Positions 25,120 through 32,925 of a stretch of DNA of 55,033 nucleotides are shown piece after piece (the stretch's first letter is position 1; each line of letters opens with the position of its first letter). This DNA comes from a bacterium. GTDB lineage: Bacteria > Patescibacteriota > Minisyncoccia > UBA6257 > JAGOQP01. Below the pieces are notes generated by a model, which made no database searches, was not told the DNA's origin, and worked only from the letters and a program-made list of their open reading frames with translations. A program made the translations under genes and the position numbers. The DNA is taken from positions 1 to 55,033 of the forward strand of contig JAJXYJ010000020.1 in the NCBI GenBank assembly GCA_021780615.1, in the 5' to 3' direction.

Positions 25120-26607
25120 TTATTTATTTCCTTCTGGCCCATGCTCATCCGGCTTTTTGAGCACGTTACGAATGAGGTTTTTGAGCTTATCAACGGGAAT
25201 TTTTTCTTCAACGGGCGTATGTTCATGCTCTCGCTTTCGGGGAATATGTTCTTCATGGTCATGCTTCGTTAACATTTCCCCCAATGACCGCTCATCACGA
25301 CGACTCACCATCTGATCAACATTCGTATTTTTGACCGAATAAAAATCATCCCTGATCTTATCTTCAACTTTACTGCGCGGTAACGAATATTTATCACGCG
25401 ATGCCTGCAAAATAATATCAAAGAGAGACGGTACTGGCAAGGGGGGCGGGGGCAATGTTTTTGCAGAAAATGGTTTGGAAGACACCCCATCAATCATTAG
25501 GCGAATATATACCTGCGCATTGGGCAGATTCACAAAATCACTGGAAACAAACTCCTCAAAAAACTCTTTTTCCAAAAATTCAGCATCATCGGCACCCACG
25601 CGAAATACAATCATCGTTCCCACGTTACCAAAAATAGCTGATCGCACTTCATCTTCAAGCTGATCAATATATTGATGTGCCACCACAAGTCCTAACCGGT
25701 ACTTACGAGCCTCCGATAAAATATTGGCAAATGACTCCGTTGCAAAGTTTTGAAACTCATCAACATACAGAAAAAAATCACGCCGCTGAGCAATCGGTGT
25801 ATCCACTCGCGACATAGCGGCAAGTTGCAACTTGGTAATCATCATCGCCCCCAACAAGTTCGAATTATCTTCGCCAATTTTTCCTTTAGATAGGTTTACG
25901 ATAAGGATCTTGCCTTCGTCCATAATCTGACGCATATCAAAGGATGATCGTACCTGCCCGACGATATTACGAATAAGTGGATTTGCAATAAACTGCCCAA
26001 TTTTATTTTGAATAGCGGCAACCGCTTCGGTTTCTAAACGCTGAGTATACTTGGCAAATTCATCTGCCCAAAATGACTTGACCACCGGATCTTGCAAGCC
26101 ATCCACAATTTTTTTCCGAAACTCTTTATCAGAAAACATTTTCATAATACCCAACAACGTCGAACTGGGGTATTCCAAAAGCGCTAAGAGGGTGTTATTA
26201 AGAATATATTCCATACGCGCGGACCACGCATCAGGCCATATTTTTTTAAACACCGACATGAGTCCCGATGCCACCAAGTGGCGCATTTCAAAATTCACCC
26301 GCTCCAAAGGATTGAATGCGATGGGAAAGTTGATATCCCCCGGGTTCACATATACCACATCATCAACCCGATCCTCAGGAATAAAGTGAATGAGCTCCTC
26401 AGCCATTTCACCGTGCGGATCAATAACACAAACCCCATGACCGGCCTTAATATCGGCAACAATCATATTAGAAAGCAAAGTACTCTTTCCTGTACCAGAT
26501 TTACCGATAACATACATATGCTGTCGGCGATCACCAAGTTTAATGCCAAATTTCCGCTCTTGATTGCGGAAGTTGGTTTTTCCTAAAAATAAAATATCAT
26601 CATTCAT
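25120..26607 (-). CDS. VirD4/TraG-like membrane-complex ATPase
   Basis: 495 aa. P-loop YVIGKSGTGKSTLL (about residue 35), IDPHGE, Walker B RRDFFLYVDEFQNFAT (about 280) and GLVVAHQYIDQLEDEVRSAIFGNVGT (sensor-like) define the TraG/VirD4-TraM-binding group that couples DNA or protein substrates to type IV-like channels. No TM helix of its own; the partner downstream (26724) has one. The C-terminal ~90 residues are charged and rich in H, E and K. No relaxase, VirB4 or pilin gene is near, so a classic conjugation system is not shown. TATACT stands 8 nt before the ATG. It is the last gene of the set 28984-25120. Confidence 0.8.
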   Translation of the reverse strand: MNDDILFLGKTNFRNQERKFGIKLGDRRQHMYVIGKSGTGKSTLLSNMIVADIKAGHGVCVIDPHGEMAEELIHFIPEDRVDDVVYVNPGDINFPIAFNPLERVNFEMRHLVASGLMSVFKKIWPDAWSARMEYILNNTLLALLEYPSSTLLGIMKMFSDKEFRKKIVDGLQDPVVKSFWADEFAKYTQRLETEAVAAIQNKIGQFIANPLIRNIVGQVRSSFDMRQIMDEGKILIVNLSKGKIGEDNSNLLGAMMITKLQLAAMSRVDTPIAQRRDFFLYVDEFQNFATESFANILSEARKYRLGLVVAHQYIDQLEDEVRSAIFGNVGTMIVFRVGADDAEFLEKEFFEEFVSSDFVNLPNAQVYIRLMIDGVSSKPFSAKTLPPPPLPVPSLFDIILQASRDKYSLPRSKVEDKIRDDFYSVKNTNVDQMVSRRDERSLGEMLTKHDHEEHIPRKREHEHTPVEEKIPVDKLKNLIRNVLKKPDEHGPEGNK

Positions 26608-26615
26608 ACTGTTGT

Positions 26616-26621
26616 AGTATA
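26616..26621 (-). promoter_or_regulatory. -10 element of the VirD4-like gene
   Basis: TATACT with 8 nt (ACAACAGT) to the ATG at 26607; no Shine-Dalgarno, so translation is likely leaderless. Confidence 0.5.
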
Positions 26622-26723
26622 CACCATCCGAGAAGATAGTTATCAATTTTCAATTTACAATTGGAAAATATATTGATCATTGTAAACTGTACACTGAACA
26701 TTTCAACAACCTCCGGTTATTGG

Positions 26724-27956
26724 TTACTCCACTGGCAGATTAACTGGTGCTCCCCCACGACGAGAATCAATATGTTGAATACGCGGCGCCTTAACCACCG
26801 CAGTGGGAAAATGAAATATCGTTGCCAATTCTTCGGTGTTGAGCACTGAAAGTTTTTCATCGGCAAGACGATTTGAAATTCCAAAACGACGACTGGTATA
26901 GTAATTATACATCATTTGTTTTTTGGCAAGCACCTTTGATTTTTTATACCAAGGAAAAATCTTTGCCATCCAACCACCGTGAGCGGTAAAAAAGATTGGC
27001 CTAAATCCGTTCATATTTTGCGTATTAAACTGTTGCAATGACCCACTGACCGCGGAAATATTGAGCGGGCTAAAGCTGTCTTTTTTATCAATATATAAAA
27101 ATCGTAACGTCGTTTGAAATACCTGTTTTGATATTTTACGCTCTATCGCCGCAATAACATCCCGCTTACCAGTAGAAAGCACTGGAATACCCGAAGGAAC
27201 GCCATCTTTTTTAGGAGTACTTTCATCCATTATTTTTTTGATCTCTGCCTCGCCTTCTTTTTTAATATCATCACCGGTCGCCGGCCCTGTCGGGCTAATG
27301 AGCAACTGAATCCAAATCATCTCATCATCTTTAAGCTTTGACATTGCTTCAAAAACTGGCGATAACGGATCAAGAAACGAGGGCCCCGCATCACGACTCG
27401 CGGCCATACGCGTTGATTGTTCAAAAAAATCATACGTACGAATCGGATATGCATTTGGTTTAATGAGACCATAAGAAAATCCCATCAAATCATATGTTTC
27501 ATTAGGAAGCGCCGCAGGAAGCTCTTCAATATAGTCAGGAACGGAAATAATTTCCACATCGGGAAATTGCGCGTAGAGAGACGATTCTAACAAGTGACGA
27601 AATTGTCCCGGCGTCCGCACATAAAAGCTTGAAGCACCACCCCGACCAACCATCTCAAATGACATCCACAAATCAACTTTGCCGTCCAGGTATTTATCCA
27701 TCGGCTTGATGCCAAAAGAATACATACCCCATAAACTCGCAAAGACCTGCTCCATGGATTTAAGGCCTTTGTCATTTTTTTCAGGAATTCGAATCTCAAC
27801 CAATTGCCACTCCACTTTCGCCAAAAACTGCATACGCTTATGCTGAAGCCTCAGGCGCCAAAAAAGCATCACAAAAAAGACAGGCAGTACAATCCATACC
27901 GCAGTGATCAATGTTTCATAAAAACTGGATGTCGCAAGCGACAAGAAAGAAACCAT
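26724..27956 (-). CDS. Membrane protein paired with the VirD4-like ATPase
   Basis: 410 aa. One N-terminal TM helix (about 13-35) and a long cytosolic part with WQLVEIRIPEKNDKGLKSMEQVFASLWGM, a segment resembling proteins encoded beside VirD4/TraC-like ATPases (DUF8128-like by memory). It contains ATGDDIKKEGEAEIKKIMDE (charged helix), HGGWMAKIFPWYKKSKVL and YNYYTSRRFG. Immediately after the sigma-like gene (stop and ATG 2 nt apart) and followed 117 bp later by the ATPase, so the three are probably one operon. Probably the membrane anchor of the ATPase. Confidence 0.65.
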   Translation of the reverse strand: MVSFLSLATSSFYETLITAVWIVLPVFFVMLFWRLRLQHKRMQFLAKVEWQLVEIRIPEKNDKGLKSMEQVFASLWGMYSFGIKPMDKYLDGKVDLWMSFEMVGRGGASSFYVRTPGQFRHLLESSLYAQFPDVEIISVPDYIEELPAALPNETYDLMGFSYGLIKPNAYPIRTYDFFEQSTRMAASRDAGPSFLDPLSPVFEAMSKLKDDEMIWIQLLISPTGPATGDDIKKEGEAEIKKIMDESTPKKDGVPSGIPVLSTGKRDVIAAIERKISKQVFQTTLRFLYIDKKDSFSPLNISAVSGSLQQFNTQNMNGFRPIFFTAHGGWMAKIFPWYKKSKVLAKKQMMYNYYTSRRFGISNRLADEKLSVLNTEELATIFHFPTAVVKAPRIQHIDSRRGGAPVNLPVE

Positions 27957-27958
27957 GG

Positions 27959-28984
27959 TTAGGCAACGTGGTAATGGCCTTCGGGATTCTTTTTAAAGAA
28001 TTTTTTATTCTGTAAATTAAGGAAAATAGTGTTGTGTTTAAGAACGCGATGCTCTCCTACCAACTGCACAATGTTATCCAACGGCATAGGGCCGTTCTTT
28101 TTAAGGATTTTCTGCAATAATTCGCGAGTAGTTCCCGGTTCAATGCCAAATTCTTTTAAAGAATAGAGACCACGACCTACCAATACAAATCGATTATCTT
28201 TAATGAGTTCATTGTGCACTGTTTGAGGATGCGCCTTCTTTGCGTCAAATTTTATATTATTGATTTCTTGCGCAATGTCACGAAAATGCATCGGGGCGTG
28301 GCGCTTTTTTAAAATAAGATATGATTTATCCCGTACCGTCTTGGGCATAATTTCAGGCCATTCAATCAAACCGAAATCACCAAACGGATTAACGGAGAAT
28401 TTTTTTGAATTCAAGAGAAAATTGAGCGCCATAAACTCCTGCATGTGGTGCTGTGTGGTTACCTGTGAAAAAAGCGTATCAAATTCCTGCCGTTCAATGA
28501 GTGCTTCTTTTTTATTTTTCAAAAACTGCGCAACTTTTGTAACAAACTGTTTATTTTCTTTGAGCGCCGCCGGTGTCACATACCAGAATGCATACATATC
28601 AGCTGTCTCAGGAGCATAGAGCGGCTTTTTAAAGATAGAAAAAAACAACGTCAAAAACGGCAAGGTTATTTGTTGATCCTCAAGGACAAATTTCATGTCA
28701 TCAACGAGATACGATTCATGACGAACGCCTCCCAAGCTCGTAATATGATCGAGCGCTCGCTGGAGTAAATGCTCAAGATCAGAAAATTCATATGAGCTCT
28801 TTAAAAGAACCTTCAGAGCGGCCGTTTCAATCTGCCGCACCCGTTCACGGGTAATACCATACTTATCTCCCAAGTATGCAAGGGTACGGGACTTCCCACC
28901 AATGCCAAATCGCTGGGTGATAATATCTTTTTGCCTTTTGGGAAGTGTCGCCACGAGCGCTTCCAATGTTGACTGTAAAGCCAT
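27959..28984 (-). CDS. Sigma-region-4 plus HARE-HTH DNA-binding protein
   Basis: 341 aa. N-terminal sigma-70 region-4 fold (about 5-65): LPKRQKDIITQRFGIGG, LAYLGDKYGITRERVRQIETAALKVL; this is the -35-reading helix-turn-helix. No regions 1-3, so it cannot act as a full sigma factor. The middle (about 80-220) is unrecognised. A HARE-HTH-like winged helix follows (HFRDIAQEINNIKF...HPQTVHNELIKDNRFVLVGRGLYSLKEFG), and a second winged-helix-like unit ends the protein. It resembles the RpoE/delta-type HARE domain proteins. Inference: an RNA polymerase-associated regulator or anti-sigma-like factor. It starts the set with the membrane partner and the VirD4-like ATPase. Confidence 0.75.
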   Translation of the reverse strand: MALQSTLEALVATLPKRQKDIITQRFGIGGKSRTLAYLGDKYGITRERVRQIETAALKVLLKSSYEFSDLEHLLQRALDHITSLGGVRHESYLVDDMKFVLEDQQITLPFLTLFFSIFKKPLYAPETADMYAFWYVTPAALKENKQFVTKVAQFLKNKKEALIERQEFDTLFSQVTTQHHMQEFMALNFLLNSKKFSVNPFGDFGLIEWPEIMPKTVRDKSYLILKKRHAPMHFRDIAQEINNIKFDAKKAHPQTVHNELIKDNRFVLVGRGLYSLKEFGIEPGTTRELLQKILKKNGPMPLDNIVQLVGEHRVLKHNTIFLNLQNKKFFKKNPEGHYHVA

Positions 28985-29002
28985 AGTCGTATTACAAGAA
29001 AA

Positions 29003-29917
29003 TTATTTTATTCTCTTACTTTTACCAAATTTATACCAAATAGTCAAGAGGGGACTAGCAACGAAGATGGAAGAGTATGTTCCGATAACTGTTCCGATAA
29101 GCATAATAAGTACAAACAAGCGAAGGTTAGGTGCTCCAAAAATAATCATGGCAACCAGTACCAACACCAGCGTAAACGACGTATTAATAGAACGAGCAAT
29201 GGTTTGTAAAATACTGTCATTAACCGTTTCATCAAATTCTTTACCCCCCTTCTTAGTAAGAATGTTTTCTCGAATACGATCAAAAACAACAATGGTATCA
29301 TGCACCGAAAATCCCATAATAACCAACAGGGCCACAACAAAGTTCGTGTCCATCTCCACGTTACTCAAGTGTCCCAACAATGCCAAAACTCCCGAAGGAA
29401 TCAACACGTCATGAAACAACGTAATCAAAGTGACCACTCCGTATTTCCACGATGCGATTGGATGCGATACCTTACGAAATGCAAAGGCGATATAGAGCGA
29501 AATACCTACCAACACCAAGATTCCCGCCCAGATAGCTTTTGAGGCAAGCTGTTGGCCTACACTGGGTCCGATTGATTGAAATTCAAGTTCTTGCACCGTG
29601 CCAAATTTCTGTTGCAACGCCATCAAATCAGTGTGATGTTCTTGCTCAGAGAGCGGCTGCGCTTTTATGAAGAATGAATCTCCCATACCGCGATACACAA
29701 CAGGGCTATTGAAATGCAAATCATTCGTAAGAAAAGCAGAGAGCGCCGCATCATTTACCGCATTGCTTGAAAATTGGACTTGCCACAATGTCCCACCGGT
29801 AAAATCAATTGCTGGGCGAAATCCAAACAAAGCCAAACAAACGACTGCCGCCAAAACCAGTGCACCGGAGATAGAAAGAAAGACCGCTTTATGTTTTATG
29901 ATATGTAAGTTTGTCAT
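29003..29917 (-). CDS. secF: Protein translocase subunit SecF
   Basis: 304 aa, six TM helices. The first periplasmic part has DFTGGTLWQVQFSS; the conserved SVHDTIVVFDRIREN and NTSFTLVLVLVAMIIFGAPNLR follow. It pairs with SecD to pull preproteins out of SecYEG using the proton motive force. The ATG of secF overlaps the secD stop by 4 bp (29914-29917), i.e. coupled translation. Confidence 0.95.
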   Translation of the reverse strand: MTNLHIIKHKAVFLSISGALVLAAVVCLALFGFRPAIDFTGGTLWQVQFSSNAVNDAALSAFLTNDLHFNSPVVYRGMGDSFFIKAQPLSEQEHHTDLMALQQKFGTVQELEFQSIGPSVGQQLASKAIWAGILVLVGISLYIAFAFRKVSHPIASWKYGVVTLITLFHDVLIPSGVLALLGHLSNVEMDTNFVVALLVIMGFSVHDTIVVFDRIRENILTKKGGKEFDETVNDSILQTIARSINTSFTLVLVLVAMIIFGAPNLRLFVLIMLIGTVIGTYSSIFVASPLLTIWYKFGKSKRIK

Positions 29918-31164
29918 ACGCGCGATTGTTTATTTCGTACAAAAAGAGTCATCAGTCCACGAGTTACCGTAATGGCAGTAAACATGCTCACCAAAACACC
30001 CAACATCAACGTCAGTGCCAATCCTTTCACAAAACTTGAGGTGAAGTTAAATAAAATCAAAGAAGTAATAATGGTACTGATGTTTGAATCGCGAATAGAA
30101 GGCCATGCGCGGCGAAACCCTTCTTTAATGGCCGGCACGCGCTCAAGACCGCGGCGCAATTCTTCTTTAGTACGTTCAAAAATAAGAATGTTAGCATCTA
30201 CCGCCATACCAATGGAGAGTAGAAATCCAGCAATACCAGCAAGTGACATCGTCACAAATAATTTAAAGATAATCATGGAAATGACGATGTACACACCCAA
30301 CGCAATGGAAGCAAGGAATCCAAAGTAACGATAGTAGCCGATCATAAAAAGAATAACCAACAGCGTTCCAATAACACCGGCAACCAAGGACATATCCAAA
30401 GAATCTTTTCCTAAGCTTGCTCCAACGGTCTGTTGATTCACAAGACTAATCGGCGCAGGAAGGGCACCCGCATTAATATTTTGCGCGAGACTCTTTGCCT
30501 GATCAATAGTAAACTGACCACTGATAACCGCCTTGCCTCCCGGAATTCGTTCGTTGACCACGGGGCTGCTAATAAGTTGATTATCGACAAAGATACCAAT
30601 TTGTTTACCAATGTTATCTCCGGTCAATTGTTCAAATAACGTCGCACCCTGACCATTGAAGGTAAGGTCAACTTCGGCTTGATGAGTTGTCGGATCAAAA
30701 TTCAACTGTGCCGACTGCACATACTGACCGTTTAACTGACTAGAAACATATGTCGTCGTTGTCGCCGTAGAGGCCGCAACAGTGCGAAAATCCAAGAATG
30801 GTGTCTGTCCGATTTGAGCAATGGCCTGATTTACATCAGACACACCCGCCAACTCAATAACAAGATAGTAATCACTGCCAGATTGTGAAATGGCAACTTG
30901 AGGTTCTTTGACGCCAAAAGTATTAACGCGACGTTCCATAACATCACGCAGCCCGGCTAACGTTGACTGCAAGTCGCCTGACGCAATCTTTGAGGTATCT
31001 ATTTTATAGGTTAAGTGAGTACCCCCAACCAAATCAAGTCCCAACCGCCACGGGGCAGTATTACTTAACCATGAAGACCAGCTCGCTGGGTATACAAAAA
31101 AAACGCCCAAAATCGTTAGTGCCGCAATGGCTATCAGAAGGAGAATTGCATTCTTTTTAGTCAT
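29914..31164 (-). CDS. secD: Protein translocase subunit SecD
   Basis: 416 aa, short for the family. N-terminal TM, RLGLDLVGGTHLTYKID, a periplasmic P1 domain (LRDVMERRVNTFGVKEPQVAISQSG; VDLTFNGQGATLFEQLT), VNERIPGGKAVISGQF and five C-terminal TM helices with AGIAGFLLSIGMAVDANILIFERTKEELRRG. The ATG at 31164 begins a signal-anchor and is preferred over an upstream frame extension to 31269. secD-secF is one transcriptional unit. Confidence 0.95.
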   Translation of the reverse strand: MTKKNAILLLIAIAALTILGVFFVYPASWSSWLSNTAPWRLGLDLVGGTHLTYKIDTSKIASGDLQSTLAGLRDVMERRVNTFGVKEPQVAISQSGSDYYLVIELAGVSDVNQAIAQIGQTPFLDFRTVAASTATTTTYVSSQLNGQYVQSAQLNFDPTTHQAEVDLTFNGQGATLFEQLTGDNIGKQIGIFVDNQLISSPVVNERIPGGKAVISGQFTIDQAKSLAQNINAGALPAPISLVNQQTVGASLGKDSLDMSLVAGVIGTLLVILFMIGYYRYFGFLASIALGVYIVISMIIFKLFVTMSLAGIAGFLLSIGMAVDANILIFERTKEELRRGLERVPAIKEGFRRAWPSIRDSNISTIITSLILFNFTSSFVKGLALTLMLGVLVSMFTAITVTRGLMTLFVRNKQSRV

Positions 31165-31264
31165 ACAAAAATTTGAAATGATGGTACCACAAAAAATAAG
31201 CAGAATCAATATGGAAAGGAACAGTGACAAGGGATATGTATTAAGAAGTAAGGAGTAAGACTTA

Positions 31265-31297
31265 AACACAAAAGAAAAAGGAGCCGCGAGCGACTCC
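31265..31297 (-). terminator. Terminator of the glycerate kinase gene
   Basis: GGAGTCGCTCGCGGCTCC on the minus strand (31297-31280) with a 4-nt loop, followed by TTTTTCTTTTG. It lies 50 bp after the glycerate kinase stop and separates it from secD. Confidence 0.75.
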
Positions 31298-31346
31298 CCT
31301 ATGATAACATATCACCTCCTCTACCGATTCCTTCAACCTTTTAACT

Positions 31347-32654
31347 TTAGACTTTTGATTTAATGACCACCATGATATCCGATACATTAAAACAGTTCTT
31401 TTGAGCAGTAACATGCCCACCTATTTTTTTAAAAAAATGATAAGAATCATTATCACGCAAGAATGTCTCCGCCGATAATCCTGCGCGCAGTGCGCTGTCT
31501 GCTATATCAGTATCAGCAATTGCCCCTGCCACATCAGTATTATCATAGGCATCAGACGCAACACTCGCCGCACACACGCTTTTGTATTGTTGAGCATCTT
31601 TCTGCATGGCCGCAACAACGCCCAGCGCCGCTTCCTGATTTCTTCCTCCTCTACCTGTGCCATGAATCGTTACCGTCGTTTCTCCGGCACATATAATCGT
31701 CTCCCTGTTGCCTACCTTCTGAGCCAACGGCCGCAGCGCTTTATAAGCCTCTCCACTCAACGCAAGAGATCCCACCGATGCAATATATCCCAGCGCTCGC
31801 GCTTTTTTCGTCATCGCCAACACCGCATCTTCATTGCAGGCAAGCATGTGATATGAAGACCGAGCAAATAATTCCTTGTCCTTGGGTGTTTCGGCAAGAG
31901 GACATTCCGGCACGCCATATTTTTTTAACAGAGCACTCGCACCAGTCACTGTTGTCGCATCATACATAGTCGGCCCGGATGCAATGGTTGCCATATCATT
32001 ACCACATACATCGGATACCACCAACGACACTTGCCGTGCCGGTGCGGCATATGCCGCAAGCCACCCCCCTTTCACTAAAGACGTATGCTTGCGCACCACG
32101 TTTAGTTCTTCAATGGCAGCCCCATGCTTTGTCAGGGCATCAAATGAAAATCGGGCGCACTTCATTTCTTCCATTGAGCCACACAACAAAGATGATCCGC
32201 CGCCGCCGACAAAATAAATCACCACATCATCCTTTGTAGCGGACCGCACCATGCGCACTATACGCTTGGTTGCCGCGACGTTCTGCCGTGAGGGCAGAGG
32301 GTGCGTGCCCCAAAACACATGCATACGAGAACCGGAGCGAGTATGATATTTTTTTTCTTGTAACACATCAATAACCACTCCTTCCGTCAGCCGGTTTTTG
32401 AGCTGTGAAGCAATGTACGCACATGCCACAGCAGACCCCTTTCCAAACCCCGCAAGATAGATGTGTCGCACGCCTTTTAATGACATGCGCGTGACCGATG
32501 CCGCGTCGCGAATAATAAGCGTATCGCCTGAAACGCGAAACCGTTTCGGCAGAAGCGCATCAATAGCAATCGCCTTGTATCCCGCCTCAAGAATGCGCAG
32601 CATATCGCGCCGCAGAGGAGTAAGAGGCGTGTGAGTATCATAAGAAACTAACAT
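31347..32654 (-). CDS. Glycerate 2-kinase-like protein (MOFRL family)
   Basis: 435 aa. Family members phosphorylate D-glycerate to 2-phosphoglycerate. N-terminal DUF4147 (YLAGFGKGSAVACAYI; IYFVGGGGSSLLC; EELNVVRKHTSLVKGGWLA; LVVSDVCGNDMATIASGPT) and C-terminal MOFRL domain (CAGETTVTIHGTGRGGRNQEAAL). The usual GTDGxDG of MOFRL reads ASDAYDNTDVAGA, a local change. Start ATG at 32654. Two long palindromes lie upstream. If active it could feed lower glycolysis; no glycerate source is obvious, except perhaps hydroxyacid oxidation by the gene at 18365 (inference). Confidence 0.82.
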   Translation of the reverse strand: MLVSYDTHTPLTPLRRDMLRILEAGYKAIAIDALLPKRFRVSGDTLIIRDAASVTRMSLKGVRHIYLAGFGKGSAVACAYIASQLKNRLTEGVVIDVLQEKKYHTRSGSRMHVFWGTHPLPSRQNVAATKRIVRMVRSATKDDVVIYFVGGGGSSLLCGSMEEMKCARFSFDALTKHGAAIEELNVVRKHTSLVKGGWLAAYAAPARQVSLVVSDVCGNDMATIASGPTMYDATTVTGASALLKKYGVPECPLAETPKDKELFARSSYHMLACNEDAVLAMTKKARALGYIASVGSLALSGEAYKALRPLAQKVGNRETIICAGETTVTIHGTGRGGRNQEAALGVVAAMQKDAQQYKSVCAASVASDAYDNTDVAGAIADTDIADSALRAGLSAETFLRDNDSYHFFKKIGGHVTAQKNCFNVSDIMVVIKSKV

Positions 32655-32749
32655 AGAATAAGCATACCATACTGTATGCGCGTATAACAAAAAAATTTTA
32701 AATTTCTGCTATCACAAAAAATGGATACATGTTCAGATACAAAAATCCT

Positions 32750-32787
32750 CCCTGACATTTTCTGACGACCGTCAGAAAATGTCAGGG
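32750..32787. repeat. 38-bp palindrome, CGACCG centre
   Basis: Arms CCCTGACATTTTCTGACG and CGTCAGAAAATGTCAGGG with one central unmatched pair. It lies upstream of the glycerate kinase gene and 27 bp from the next palindrome. The spacer contains CACACATCATAA, also found after the palindrome at 54977. Confidence 0.9.
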
Positions 32788-32813
32788 GTATGTTTTCCCA
32801 CACATCATAAACA

Positions 32814-32855
32814 CACATCTTACCATAGTGACGATCGTCACTATGGTAAGATGTG
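32814..32855. repeat. 42-bp perfect palindrome, CGATCG centre
   Basis: Fully self-complementary from C32814 to G32855; half-arm CACATCTTACCATAGTGACG. Nearly the same as 21917-21954, with a compensatory arm change. It lies 70 bp beyond the ileS stop. Confidence 0.92.
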
Positions 32856-32925
32856 GGTGATGTGGGATGCGTCGTTTGAAATCGTTTAGAATTGTAATTT
32901 CTTCTTTTTTTACGTCCCTCGTCTC

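Noticed and set aside
25120-28984. A complete conjugation or type IV secretion system
   Set aside because: Only a coupling-type ATPase and a membrane partner are present; relaxase, VirB4 and pilus genes are absent from the window.
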